A DNA stretch of 64,000 nucleotides from Prochlorococcus sp. AG-402-K10. Lineage in GTDB: Bacteria; Cyanobacteriota; Cyanobacteriia; PCC-6307; Cyanobiaceae. Shown here piece by piece: positions 38,179-48,327 of this stretch. The notes below the pieces were generated by a model, which saw only the letters and a list, made by a program, of their open reading frames with translations, had not been told where the DNA came from and ran no database searches. Every line of letters begins with the position of its first letter. Positions within the stretch are counted from its first letter, which is position 1. The stretch is from contig QCIF01000003.1 in NCBI GenBank assembly GCA_003216835.1, forward strand, positions 89,577-153,576. Direction: 5' to 3'. A program made the position numbers and the translations under genes.

Positions 38179-39468
38179 ATGCAGTCAGAAAATCTTTTTA
38201 CACACAATTATCAAATAGAGAGTAATGCTCCTTTAGCAGATAAATTAAGACCCAAGAATTTGGATGATTTTTTTGGTCAAGACTCAATATTAAAAAATAA
38301 TTCGTTGTTGAGAAATGCCATCTTATATGACAAGGTAGGCAATTTTATTTTTTCGGGACCTCCGGGCGTCGGTAAAACTACATTAATTGAAATTATTTCT
38401 GCTTATACGCGCTCTAAACTAATAAGATTAAACGCAGTATTGTCTAGTATTAAAGAATTAAGAACTGAAATTACAAATGCAAAGGAAAGATTAATAAGCA
38501 CAAATAGGAAAACAATTTTGTTTATTGATGAGGTACATAGATTTACTGCAGTTCAGCAAGATGCTTTATTACCTTCAATAGAGAATGGAACTATCACTTT
38601 TATTGGTGCAACAACTGAAAATCCTTTTTTTGCAGTTAATAAAGCTCTTATTAGTAGATCTCGTGTTTTTACGTTACTTCCTCTTGAAGAAAAGGATTTG
38701 AAGAAAATAATTAAGAAAGTAATAATTTATTATGCAAATATTAGAGATTCTAAAAAGATTCTTATCACAGAAGATGCAATCAGTCATTTAATTAAATTCT
38801 CTGGTGGTGATGCTAGAACCCTTATTAACGCTTTAGAGTTGTGCATAGGAATAACCAAAGAGAATGAAGCTAATGAAATTATTATTAATCTATCTATAGC
38901 TGAAGATTCAATTCAAAAGAAAAATATTGTTTACGATAAAAAAGGACAAAATCATTATGATGTTATAAGTGCATTTATAAAATCTATTAGAGGTTCTGAT
39001 CCAAATGCAACGTTATATTGGCTTGCAAATATGGTAGAGGCTGGGGAAGACCCCAATTTTATTTTTAGAAGACTTTTAATTTCTGCCAGTGAAGATATTG
39101 GGATAGCAGATCCCAATGCTATTGTTGTTGTCCAATCTTGCTGTGCTGCTTTTGATCGAGTTGGTTTTCCGGAAGGGTTGTTTTTTCTTTCACAAGCTTC
39201 TTTATATTTAGCTCTTTCTCCAAAGAGTAATAGTACTAAATCCATTTTTAAAGCAATAGAAAAAATTAAGTCTATAAATACTTCTACGGTTCCAAGTCAT
39301 TTAAAAAATAATTCTAATAATTATAAGAATCCTCATAACTATCAAGGTCATTGGGTAGAACAAGAATATCTCCCAAACGGAACAAAAGGTTTCAAAGTTT
39401 GGGAACCCAGTCACTACGGATGGGAGAAAAGCAAATTTGAAGAATTATGTAAAAGAAAAGAAGGTTAA
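38179..39468 (+). CDS. rarA: Replication-associated recombination protein A (MgsA/RarA) AAA+ ATPase
   Basis: PLADKLRPKNLDDFFGQD, FSGPPGVGKTTL, GATTENPFF; start likely MQSENL. Confidence 0.9.
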   Translation: MQSENLFTHNYQIESNAPLADKLRPKNLDDFFGQDSILKNNSLLRNAILYDKVGNFIFSGPPGVGKTTLIEIISAYTRSKLIRLNAVLSSIKELRTEITNAKERLISTNRKTILFIDEVHRFTAVQQDALLPSIENGTITFIGATTENPFFAVNKALISRSRVFTLLPLEEKDLKKIIKKVIIYYANIRDSKKILITEDAISHLIKFSGGDARTLINALELCIGITKENEANEIIINLSIAEDSIQKKNIVYDKKGQNHYDVISAFIKSIRGSDPNATLYWLANMVEAGEDPNFIFRRLLISASEDIGIADPNAIVVVQSCCAAFDRVGFPEGLFFLSQASLYLALSPKSNSTKSIFKAIEKIKSINTSTVPSHLKNNSNNYKNPHNYQGHWVEQEYLPNGTKGFKVWEPSHYGWEKSKFEELCKRKEG

Positions 39469-40121
39469 AAATTTTTTGAACAACAAATAATCTTAGGATT
39501 TAGTGAATTATTTTCTTTATAAGCTAAAGCTATTGTCCAATGATGAAAATTTATTTGTGCTAATTTTAAATTTAAGTTTTTCTGTTTGTGGATTAACTCT
39601 TTATTGGTTTGAAAATATTGCCAATGGTTTATATCTTTAGCTAATTTGCCATGATCCCACTTTATGGCGGCTTCAATAGCACACCATTGATTTAATATCA
39701 TAGTTTTTGTGAAAGAATTGTTATTTTTGAAGTCACTTGCATTGAAAAAATATTTGCAGGCTAATTTCTTATAGTTGAAATTTCTATCTGTTCTTTCTAT
39801 ATCTATTCCAATTTTTCTTTTATGCCAAACTATAACAATTGCATCTCTACAATGACTTAAGCTTATATGTCCCATCTCGATAGGTAATTTAGGGGGTTCT
39901 CCTGGATTCGCATTGATTGGAATGTCTAAGGGATCTAAATCAAATATTGTGGCTAATGATCTTCGTATATAAGCTCTAGTTTCTAGAAAAATCCTTGCTC
40001 TGCAGGCTGAAAGTGTTTTTGCAGTCTCAAGTTCTTTTACGGTTGCGACATCTTGTACACCTTTAATCTCATAAAACCATATTTTTGGTATTTTATATTC
40101 ATACTTATTTAATAATTTCAA
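39465..40121 (-). CDS. 4'-phosphopantetheinyl transferase family protein
   Basis: ISLSHCRDAIVIVWHKRKIGIDIERTDR, NQWCAIEAAIKW. Confidence 0.88.
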   Translation of the reverse strand: MKLLNKYEYKIPKIWFYEIKGVQDVATVKELETAKTLSACRARIFLETRAYIRRSLATIFDLDPLDIPINANPGEPPKLPIEMGHISLSHCRDAIVIVWHKRKIGIDIERTDRNFNYKKLACKYFFNASDFKNNNSFTKTMILNQWCAIEAAIKWDHGKLAKDINHWQYFQTNKELIHKQKNLNLKLAQINFHHWTIALAYKENNSLNPKIICCSKNF

Positions 40122-40588
40122 TGGCTCTTAAGGTTGGTGATAAAGCACCAGAATTTAGGTTGAAAGATTCTTTTGAGAAAGAAGTATCTCTAGAAGATTT
40201 CAAAGGTAAAAGAATAATACTATATTTTTATCCAAAAGATAACACACCGGGATGTACTAAAGAGGCTTGCAACTTTAAAGAAAACTGGGATTTGTTTAAG
40301 AAGAATAACATTGTTGTTCTTGGGATTAGTAAAGACAATGCTGTTTCTCATAAAAAGTTTATAGAAAAATTTGATTTACCTTTTATTCTTTTAACTGATC
40401 CTGAACCTTGTAAAGTGTCTTCTGACTATGATAGCTATGGTCTTAAGAAATTTATGGGAAAGGAATATATGGGTATGATGAGAAATACTTTCTTGATTAA
40501 TGCTGATGGTAATATTGAAAAAATATATCTCAAGGTAAAAGCTGCGATCATGGCTGATCATATAATTACAGATCTAGGATTAGAGTAA
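40121..40588 (+). CDS. bcp: Peroxiredoxin, BCP/PrxQ type
   Basis: YFYPKDNTPGCTKEACNF; start trimmed from track to MALKVGDKAPEF. Confidence 0.95.
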   Translation: MALKVGDKAPEFRLKDSFEKEVSLEDFKGKRIILYFYPKDNTPGCTKEACNFKENWDLFKKNNIVVLGISKDNAVSHKKFIEKFDLPFILLTDPEPCKVSSDYDSYGLKKFMGKEYMGMMRNTFLINADGNIEKIYLKVKAAIMADHIITDLGLE

Positions 40589-40589
40589 T

Positions 40590-41276
40590 TTATTTTGAAT
40601 TTTCGAAGTGTATTATCATACCTTCCAAAACTAAATTTGGTAGATTAATAATTTTTGTTTTCTTAGCTTTTAATATGCTTGTAATTAATTCAGAGTCTCC
40701 GCCGCAGGTTATTAAAATATCTTTAACAGGATTAAATGAGAAATTAATAACCCCAATCATAGAGTTAAGAACTCCTTTTAAAATTGCATCCTCTGTATCA
40801 AATAAAAAATCTTCAGCAGGCATTCCATACTTTTTAGGAACTGTGAGATTTCTTGTGAAGTACTCCATTGATTTTAATTGGGTTAGAAATCCTGGAGCAA
40901 GTTGTCCACCGATAATAGATCCGTTTGGGCTCAGTTTTGTTAAAGATAATATTGTTCCACAATCCACGATTAGTAAATCCTTCTTAAGAGGGTTATCTAT
41001 AATATTTAGTGCGGCCAAACAGGCAAGAGCTCTATCAATGCCAAAATAATCAGGTAGATTGGATAATTGAATATCATTTGTTTTAATTTCATTTTCTTTT
41101 TCCAGTACAAACATTGGAGATTGTCCTACTGAAGCCCAAATTAGATTATTTAAATTGATTTTTTTTGGAAGTTTATAATCTTTTGGTGTGTGAAAGAATT
41201 TATATTTATTCTGAAAATATTCTGCCCAATGAAGCCTACTATTACCGACTAATAAAAAATTTATATCTGCGACCAT
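40590..41276 (-). CDS. coaX: Type III pantothenate kinase
   Basis: LLVGNSRLHWAEYF, GIDRALACLAA, LIVDCGTILSLTKLSPNGSIIGGQLAPG. Confidence 0.9.
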   Translation of the reverse strand: MVADINFLLVGNSRLHWAEYFQNKYKFFHTPKDYKLPKKINLNNLIWASVGQSPMFVLEKENEIKTNDIQLSNLPDYFGIDRALACLAALNIIDNPLKKDLLIVDCGTILSLTKLSPNGSIIGGQLAPGFLTQLKSMEYFTRNLTVPKKYGMPAEDFLFDTEDAILKGVLNSMIGVINFSFNPVKDILITCGGDSELITSILKAKKTKIINLPNLVLEGMIIHFENSK

Positions 41277-41291
41277 TCTCTTACTGTATAT

Positions 41292-42014
41292 TTAATTATT
41301 AGTATGTAAGCCACATTCTTGTTTTACTCCTCTGAATCTTGTATCTCTTCCTTGCTTGTCTCCACCATCAGGTGAGCTAGAATGCCAATCTCCCACAGTT
41401 GAATAGCCTTTTAGAAAAAGGGGGTGGTCAGGCAATTTATTTTCCTTCATATAATAAAAAATATCTTTTTTTGTCCACTTTAATAACGGCCTTAAGGACA
41501 ATCTTTCTCGTATTACATCTAGGAATCTCATTTTATTTCTATTTTCAGTTTGGCTTGATCTGACACCACTAGCCCAGCATTGAATATTATGTTTTTCTAG
41601 ACCATTTTCTAAAGGGTTGATTTTTCTTATTTCATGATATTTATCTAGATCACTAGATTTATTAGTCTCCCATAGTTTTCCGTATAAGGATTCCATTCGA
41701 GCTGGAGATAGTTCACTTTGTAAGACCTCTATTTCTAGAGATAAATCGTTAATGAGCTTTTCGGCGTATTGATATGTTTCTGCTGGCAAGTAACCAGTGT
41801 CTATCCAGAAAATTTTTATTTTTTTTTGTAGGCAAGAGTCACTTACCATTTTTAAAAGTACAGATGACTGTATTCCGAAGCTTGTTGTAATTGCAAATTC
41901 ATTATCAAACTTTTCATAACCCCATAAAAGCATTTCTTGGGAATTCATATCTTGAAGCTTCTGATTATGTTCTCTTAAATCAGATTGAACCTCTTCGTGT
42001 GTTTTTTTAATCAT
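41292..42014 (-). CDS. cysH: Phosphoadenylyl-sulfate reductase
   Basis: AITTSFGIQSSVLL, FWIDTGYLPAETY, C-terminal ECGLH. Confidence 0.95.
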   Translation of the reverse strand: MIKKTHEEVQSDLREHNQKLQDMNSQEMLLWGYEKFDNEFAITTSFGIQSSVLLKMVSDSCLQKKIKIFWIDTGYLPAETYQYAEKLINDLSLEIEVLQSELSPARMESLYGKLWETNKSSDLDKYHEIRKINPLENGLEKHNIQCWASGVRSSQTENRNKMRFLDVIRERLSLRPLLKWTKKDIFYYMKENKLPDHPLFLKGYSTVGDWHSSSPDGGDKQGRDTRFRGVKQECGLHTNN

Positions 42015-42109
42015 TTTGCTAGGTGGTTATAGGATTAATGTTATTTCTCTCAATTTGAATATTATTCGTTTAGTTTAATAATACATTTAGGTATATCAAT
42101 ATTTCACCA

Positions 42110-43303
42110 ATGAAATTAATACAAAAACCAATAGTAATAGTTGGAGCTGGTTTTGCTGGTATGACAGTCGCTTTGAGTTTAAAGAGACTTAATCCCTCTT
42201 TGCCAATTCTTGTAGTTGATTCTGAGTCGAAATTTGTATTTAAACCTCTGATGTATGAGGTTTTAAGCAAAGAAATAAGAATGTGGGAATTTGCTCCGGA
42301 ATTTTCAAATATTTTTTCTGATGTAGGGATAACATTTTTGAGGAATTGCTTAAAAAAAATTAAATTCAATGAAAAAATTCTCGAATTTAGGGATGATTTA
42401 CAAATTAGTTATCAATACCTTGTAATTTGTACTGGATCTGTACCTAATTGTTTCTCAATTAAAGGCGTAGATGAAAATTGTTATTTTTTCAATAATATAA
42501 ATGATCTAAACAAGTTAAAATCTATTTTAGAAAAATCGAATAAAAGTATTTCTCGGCTGAAGTTATTTATCGTTGGTGGCGGACCCTCTGGGGTTGAAAT
42601 AGCTTGCAAAATTAATGATATATATAAAGACAAGTTTGAAATTAATATAGTTGAAAGATCTAATGAGATTTTAAGTAAAAATAAAATTTTTAATCGTGAA
42701 GAAGCCGAGAAAGCTTTAGAAATGAGACAAATAAATGTTTTTTTAAATTCTATTGTAAAAGAAGTTTCTGAACAAAAAATTAGTTTTTCTAATAATGCTG
42801 GGATAACAAATTTGGATCAGGATATTGTTATCTGGACTGCTGGTGTTAAATCTAATCTGTCTTATCTTGACAATGAAATACCAAGGATGAACGGAAGACT
42901 TGTAGTGAATGATAAATTTCAAATTGAAAATAATATGAATTGTTTTGCGATTGGTGATATATCAATAATTAAAGGAATGGAAGATTTACCTTTAACTGCA
43001 CAAGTTGCTATACAAGAAGGAACCCATCTTGCTAGAAATTTAGAACTTTTAATTCAGGATAAAGATCTTTTACCATTCAAATTTCAAGATAATGGTGAGA
43101 TGATCAGCTTAGGAATTGGTAAAGCCTCAATTTCGGCACTGGGTATTACTTTGGCAGGTAAATTAGCATTTGAAGTGCGAAGATTTATATATGCCTCAAA
43201 ATTGCCTGATTTAGGCAAAAGCTTAAAATCTGCTACTTCATCGATATTAAATAAAAAATCTATAGTCAATCACTTTTTTCAAAAAGATAATAAATCTGAT
43301 TAA
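42110..43303 (+). CDS. ndbB: Type II NAD(P)H dehydrogenase
   Basis: IVIVGAGFAGMTVALSLKRL, FIVGGGPSGVEIACK, FAIGDIS. Confidence 0.88.
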   Translation: MKLIQKPIVIVGAGFAGMTVALSLKRLNPSLPILVVDSESKFVFKPLMYEVLSKEIRMWEFAPEFSNIFSDVGITFLRNCLKKIKFNEKILEFRDDLQISYQYLVICTGSVPNCFSIKGVDENCYFFNNINDLNKLKSILEKSNKSISRLKLFIVGGGPSGVEIACKINDIYKDKFEINIVERSNEILSKNKIFNREEAEKALEMRQINVFLNSIVKEVSEQKISFSNNAGITNLDQDIVIWTAGVKSNLSYLDNEIPRMNGRLVVNDKFQIENNMNCFAIGDISIIKGMEDLPLTAQVAIQEGTHLARNLELLIQDKDLLPFKFQDNGEMISLGIGKASISALGITLAGKLAFEVRRFIYASKLPDLGKSLKSATSSILNKKSIVNHFFQKDNKSD

Positions 43304-43352
43304 ACTTTTTTGAAATATTGTTTTTGGGTATATTGAGTTAAATAAGTTTGAT

Positions 43353-45161
43353 ATGAATTTAATTTCTTTTGTTAGTAATAATTCTGATGCATTAATAACT
43401 GTATTTGTGTTAGCTATGTCAATAATTTTATTTATAAAAAATACTATTGCTCCTGAATTGACTGGTTTATTATGCGTTGGAATATTTATTGCCACTGGTG
43501 TTCTTACTCCTGAAAAAGCTTTAGCTGGATTTGGTAGCCCATCTTTAATTACTCTTATGGGTCTATTTGCAGTGTCATCTGCTTTATTTAAGAGTGGAGC
43601 CTTAGATAGAGTAAGAGAATTGATTTCTTCTGAAAATATTAAAACACCTAGGCAATTAATTTCATTAATAGCTTTTTTAATTGCTCCAATTTCAGGGATC
43701 GTTCCTAATACCCCAGTAGTAGCATCTTTATTACCATTGATTGAAGGTTGGTGTGCAAGGCGGAACATTTCACCATCAAAAGTTTTATTACCTCTTTCTT
43801 TCGCAACTTTATTAGGAGGAACACTGACACTATTAGGTAGCTCAGTAAATCTTCTTGTAAGTGATATTAGTCAGCAATTAGGTTATGGAGCCTTGGAATT
43901 ATTTAGTTTAACTGCAATTGGTATTCCGGTTTGGTTGATAGGCACAATTTATATGATTATAGTTTCTGATTTCCTTTTGCCGGATAGAGGAAGAGATAAA
44001 GATTTTATCAAAAATGCAGATATGAATATTTATTTTACAGAAGTTACTATCCCTGCTGAATCCGAATTAGTTGGTCAATCAGTTAGAAATAGTAGATTAC
44101 AAAGACGATTTGATGTCGATGTTCTTGAGTTGCAACGAAATGGAAAAGTTATACTTCCTCCACTCGCAGATCGAAAGATTGAGCCTGAAGATAGATTAAT
44201 AATACGTGTTACAAGATCAGATTTATTGCGTCTGCAGCAAGAACATACTATTTTGTTGGCTGAAAACAAGAGATCTTTAGGAGGGGCCAATCTTTTTCCA
44301 TATGAAGAGGGTACTAAAACGTTTGAAGCGTTGTTGCCATCTGGCTCAACTTTAGCTGGAGCAAGTTTGAGAGAACTAAGATTCAGGCAGCGACATAATG
44401 CCACTGTTTTGGCACTAAGAAGAGGTCAGCAAACTGTTCAGGAGAGGTTGGGTCAAGCTGTCTTAAGAGCCGGTGATGTTTTATTATTACAAGCTCCTTT
44501 AGATTCAATAAGAGGTCTTCAGGCTAGTAATGATTTGTTGATTTTGGACCAATTTGACGATGATTTACCAGTTTTAGTAAAAAAACCTATTGCCATTGCA
44601 ATCGCAATAGGAATGGTTATATTACCCTCTATTTCTAATATTCCATTAGTAGGATCAGTTCTTTTAGCCGTAATTGCCATGGTTGCCTTTGGATGTTTGC
44701 GGCCGGCAGAGATACAAAAATCAATTAGATTAGACGTTATTTTATTGCTGGGTTCATTATCTTGTTTTAGTGTAGCAATGCAAGTAACAGGGTTAGCAGA
44801 TTTAATAGCCTTCAATCTCGATTTTGCTTTAAATGGAATGCCGCTTTACTTTGCATTGTTAGTAATTTTTGTATCGACTGTTATTCTTACGCAATTTATT
44901 AGTAACGCAGCTTCAGTTGCTCTGATATTACCAGTTGCTATTGAGTTATCTCCTGTTTTAGGTATCACGCCCAATGCTTTAATAATGCTTGTTTTATTCG
45001 GAGCAAGTCAATCTTTTTTGACACCTATGGGTTATCAAACCAATTTAATGGTTTACGCCCCTGGAAGATATAGATTTTTTGATATAGCAAAATATGGAGC
45101 AGGATTAACAATTATAATGTCATTAATAGTTCCAGCATTGATAATTTTAAATTTTCAATAA
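43353..45161 (+). CDS. SLC13/DASS-family anion transporter with two TrkA-C (RCK_C) domains
   Basis: Multi-TM; IAPISGIVPNTPVVASLLPLI, FISNAASVALILPVAIELS; two internal TrkA-C repeats. Confidence 0.88.
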   Translation: MNLISFVSNNSDALITVFVLAMSIILFIKNTIAPELTGLLCVGIFIATGVLTPEKALAGFGSPSLITLMGLFAVSSALFKSGALDRVRELISSENIKTPRQLISLIAFLIAPISGIVPNTPVVASLLPLIEGWCARRNISPSKVLLPLSFATLLGGTLTLLGSSVNLLVSDISQQLGYGALELFSLTAIGIPVWLIGTIYMIIVSDFLLPDRGRDKDFIKNADMNIYFTEVTIPAESELVGQSVRNSRLQRRFDVDVLELQRNGKVILPPLADRKIEPEDRLIIRVTRSDLLRLQQEHTILLAENKRSLGGANLFPYEEGTKTFEALLPSGSTLAGASLRELRFRQRHNATVLALRRGQQTVQERLGQAVLRAGDVLLLQAPLDSIRGLQASNDLLILDQFDDDLPVLVKKPIAIAIAIGMVILPSISNIPLVGSVLLAVIAMVAFGCLRPAEIQKSIRLDVILLLGSLSCFSVAMQVTGLADLIAFNLDFALNGMPLYFALLVIFVSTVILTQFISNAASVALILPVAIELSPVLGITPNALIMLVLFGASQSFLTPMGYQTNLMVYAPGRYRFFDIAKYGAGLTIIMSLIVPALIILNFQ

Positions 45162-45170
45162 ACCAAAAAA

Positions 45171-46574
45171 GTGAAATTTAAAAGCGCTACTTATAATTTA
45201 AAAGAAGTTTACAGAAAGTTATCTGTCCCTCAATTTACAATTGTTACGGGATTAATTATTATTTTTGTGGGAACTTTAATTATCAGTTCTCCTTTATGTT
45301 CTTCAGCAAAAGTAGGATTGTGGGAAGCATTTTTTACATCTACTTCTGCAATAACCGTAACTGGATTAACTATTATTGATATTGGTGTAGATTTAAATAT
45401 TTTTGGTCAAATCTTCTTAGCTTTTATGCTCTTATCAGGAGGCTTAGGCTTAATGGCCATTACTACTTTTCTGCAAGGGTTTGTTGTAAAAGGTACTCAG
45501 CTAAGAACTAGATTGGATAAAGGAAAGACTCTGGATGAATTTGGAGTTGGAGGAATAGGAAGAACTTTTACGAGTATCGCAATTACGGCAACTTGTATTA
45601 TTTCTTTTGGGGCAACTATATTATATTTTTTTGGATTTGTAGATATTCAAAATAATTGGGAAAGACTTTGGTCTTCAATATTTCATAGTATCTCAGCTTA
45701 TAACAATGCGGGTTTTTCTTTATGGGCTAATAGTCTTGAGGATTACAGATCAAATGTTTTTGTTAATATCATATTTATTTTTCTTATTGTAATGGGTGGA
45801 TTAGGCTGGAGAGTAATTGATGATATTTGGAGCAATAAAAAGAATCTTTCATATAGGAAATTGAGTCTTCATTCTAGATTGGTTATTAGAACAAGTTTAT
45901 CTTTAATAGTCTTCGGCTCATTGGGTTTTTTTCTTACAGAGACCCTACTAAATAGTCAATTTTTTAGTGATTTGAATTTCTTTGAGAAGTTATTATCATC
46001 TTTGTTTGAAACTGTTAGTGCAAGGACCGCAGGATTTACAAATTTTCCAATATCATTAAATTCGGTTTCAGATACAGGCCTTTTATTATTAATGACATTA
46101 ATGTTTATTGGAGCAAGTACTGGTGGTACTGGTGGTGGCATTAAAACAACCACATTTATTGCCTTGATGGCAGCAACTAGATCAACTTTAAGAGGACAGA
46201 AAGATGTAATTATAAGTAATAGATTAATCTCGGATAAGGTTATTCTTAAAGCTGTTGGGATAACAGTAGGATCTCTACTTTTTGTACTTTTGATGGCAAT
46301 GCTACTGAGCACAACCAATACTTTTATTAAAAAAGAATCTTTTACCTTCCTAGAAATTCTATTCACTTGCATTTCTGCATTCGCAACAGTTGGTTTTGAT
46401 ATTGGTTTAACGGTTAAGTTAAATCATTTTGGCCAATTTATTCTAATTGTTGGGATGTTCGTAGGTAGACTTGGAATCCTTTTACTTTTAAGTGCACTTT
46501 GGCAGGCGCTATATAAGAGTAGAATAGAAAGGCAAAAAAGAATCGGCTATCCAAGGGCTGATCTTTATGTCTAG
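45171..46574 (+). CDS. ktrB: Ktr/Trk-type K+ transporter membrane subunit
   Basis: TSTSAITVTGLTIIDIG, GASTGGTGGGIKTTTF selectivity-filter regions. Confidence 0.92.
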   Translation: MKFKSATYNLKEVYRKLSVPQFTIVTGLIIIFVGTLIISSPLCSSAKVGLWEAFFTSTSAITVTGLTIIDIGVDLNIFGQIFLAFMLLSGGLGLMAITTFLQGFVVKGTQLRTRLDKGKTLDEFGVGGIGRTFTSIAITATCIISFGATILYFFGFVDIQNNWERLWSSIFHSISAYNNAGFSLWANSLEDYRSNVFVNIIFIFLIVMGGLGWRVIDDIWSNKKNLSYRKLSLHSRLVIRTSLSLIVFGSLGFFLTETLLNSQFFSDLNFFEKLLSSLFETVSARTAGFTNFPISLNSVSDTGLLLLMTLMFIGASTGGTGGGIKTTTFIALMAATRSTLRGQKDVIISNRLISDKVILKAVGITVGSLLFVLLMAMLLSTTNTFIKKESFTFLEILFTCISAFATVGFDIGLTVKLNHFGQFILIVGMFVGRLGILLLLSALWQALYKSRIERQKRIGYPRADLYV

Positions 46575-46592
46575 GAATTATTAAGTTTTATT

Positions 46593-47297
46593 ATGGCTGA
46601 TTGGTGGCAATGGTCTCCCAAGAAAGAAGAGGAAGCACTAACTTTTGCAGTTGTTGGTGTTGGCAGATTTGGAACTGCAGTTTGTAGAGAACTTATAAAT
46701 AATGGTGCAGATGTTTTGGCTGCAGATAATTCTGAAAAGGCTATTGATGAGTTGAGACAATTAGAGCCCTCGATAGAGGCTAGAGTTATAGATTGTACTG
46801 ATGAAGAATCTATGAAAGAATCTGGAATATTAGAAATGAATACTGTAGTTGTAGGTATTAGTAAACCGATTGAAGCAAGTATTACTACGACTCTTATTGC
46901 TAAGGATAGTGAGGGTACTAAAGTTAAAAGAGTAATAGCTAGAGCTACAAGTAATTTACATGAAAAGATGTTAAAAAGGGTAGGTGCAGACAAAGTTGTA
47001 TTCCCTTCGAGAATGCAGGGAGAAAGATTAGGCTTAGAACTTGTTAGACCAAATCTCATCGAAAGATTAGAATTAGATAATCAAACTGGCATTGATGAGA
47101 TAACAGTTCCAGAGGAGTTTATAGGAAGATCTTTAAGAGATTTAAATTTAAGAAAAAATTACTTAGTTAATGTTCTTGCAGCAGGACCAGCTGAACAATT
47201 AACTGTTAATCCTCCTGCAAAATACATTCTAGAGAGAGGAAATATTTTAGTGGTTATGGGAAAAACTGCAGATTTACAGAAGCTGCCTCAAAATTAG
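46593..47297 (+). CDS. ktrA: Ktr/Trk potassium uptake regulatory subunit, TrkA-N and TrkA-C domains
   Basis: FAVVGVGRFGTAVCRELINNGADVLAADNS. Confidence 0.93.
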   Translation: MADWWQWSPKKEEEALTFAVVGVGRFGTAVCRELINNGADVLAADNSEKAIDELRQLEPSIEARVIDCTDEESMKESGILEMNTVVVGISKPIEASITTTLIAKDSEGTKVKRVIARATSNLHEKMLKRVGADKVVFPSRMQGERLGLELVRPNLIERLELDNQTGIDEITVPEEFIGRSLRDLNLRKNYLVNVLAAGPAEQLTVNPPAKYILERGNILVVMGKTADLQKLPQN

Positions 47298-47606
47298 TTA
47301 ATTATCATTTGATTTTCTATAGTACCTAATTCTTTGCGGAGCTCCTTTTAATCTTTTGATACTTTGTTTTTCTAGTTCATCTCTAAATTTCTCGGTATTT
47401 ATATTTATTTCTGATATTGGAGGTTTAATCTCCTTTTCAAAGTATTTTTTAATTCCTTCTTGAATTAATACTTTAGCCATATTGCTAACAGTCCTAGATT
47501 CATTTGTAGCTAAAATAGTGAGTTGCTCGCAAATTAATTCTGGGAGAACCACCTGAATTCTGGGAGATTTTGGCTTCCCGTTGGTTGAATTTTGACGGGT
47601 TGCCAT
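47298..47606 (-). CDS. Ribbon-helix-helix (CopG-like) DNA-binding protein
   Basis: SPRIQVVLPELICEQLTILATNESRTVSNMAKVLIQEGIKKYF. Confidence 0.75.
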   Translation of the reverse strand: MATRQNSTNGKPKSPRIQVVLPELICEQLTILATNESRTVSNMAKVLIQEGIKKYFEKEIKPPISEININTEKFRDELEKQSIKRLKGAPQRIRYYRKSNDN

Positions 47607-47636
47607 GAGTCAAAATGGATAACTGTTACTTCTTAG

Positions 47637-47673
47637 TATACACAGTTAGTCAAGGATACTATCTTTGTGTATA
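47637..47673. promoter_or_regulatory. Inverted repeat upstream of the RHH gene (putative operator)
   Basis: TATACACA (47637-47644), 21-nt spacer, TGTGTATA (47666-47673). Confidence 0.5.
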
Positions 47674-47723
47674 TTATTAGTAAGGAAATATATGCCTTTA
47701 TCAGTTAATTGTTTGTTTAAATC

Positions 47724-48062
47724 ATGAAAAATTCAAGAAAACTTGATTCTCCTAAAAGGTCGATAATTGATACAAAGAAAAAAAAATTGGTAAACTCTGA
47801 TTCTTTCAAGTATGAGAATAGTGATGTGTTGGTATCTGCAGTAATTAGTCCATATTTATTGACTCATCTTCATCAAATTCTTCAACAGTCTGAGTACTAT
47901 GCTCAGAAAGACGGTAGAAAATCACATGCAGCTAATTTTGCAAAACTAAGAAAGGTTTTATGTTTAGATGCAAGAAGTATGGCAGATGCATCAGCTAAAG
48001 AAATAAAAGACGCTGATAATGATTTATCTATTAATAAATATAATGAACAAAATGTTGCTTGA
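47724..48062 (+). CDS. Conserved hypothetical protein
   Basis: 112-aa ORF; ISPYLLTHLHQILQQSEYYAQKDGRKSHAANFAKLRKVL. Confidence 0.7.
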   Translation: MKNSRKLDSPKRSIIDTKKKKLVNSDSFKYENSDVLVSAVISPYLLTHLHQILQQSEYYAQKDGRKSHAANFAKLRKVLCLDARSMADASAKEIKDADNDLSINKYNEQNVA

Positions 48063-48096
48063 AGGAATAATCTATAAATATGAATTTAAAAACAAC

Positions 48097-48327
48097 ATGT
48101 CTAGTAATGCCGAAAAACTTTATAATCTTATAGCGAACGATTCAAAAAGGAAAAACAGTCTATTTTTGATTGCTTTAACTAATCCAAAATCAGCTTTAGA
48201 AAAAATTTGTGCGATTGGAAAAGAAGTTAATATTTCGGTGACCAAAGAGGAAGTTATTGAATATTTGAGTACTATTGATGATGAAGCTACGAAAATGTGG
48301 TTAATCAAGGCTCGAGGGGGTCTTTAG
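48097..48327 (+). CDS. Nif11-like domain protein without an evident core peptide
   Basis: MSSNAEKLYNLIANDSKRKNSLFLIALTNPKSALEKICAIGKEVNISVTKEEVIEYLSTIDDEATKMWLIKARGGL; resembles Nif11/leader-peptide pattern. Confidence 0.55.
   Translation: MSSNAEKLYNLIANDSKRKNSLFLIALTNPKSALEKICAIGKEVNISVTKEEVIEYLSTIDDEATKMWLIKARGGL

Noticed and set aside
43247-43768. 173-aa minus-strand ORF antisense to the SLC13 transporter
   Set aside because: Shadow of a well-supported gene; no family pattern.
46571-47059. 162-aa minus-strand ORF antisense to ktrA
   Set aside because: Shadow ORF; ktrA is unambiguous on the plus strand.
47298-48062. RHH gene plus neighbour as a toxin-antitoxin module
   Set aside because: Genes are divergent and the neighbour shows no toxin family features.
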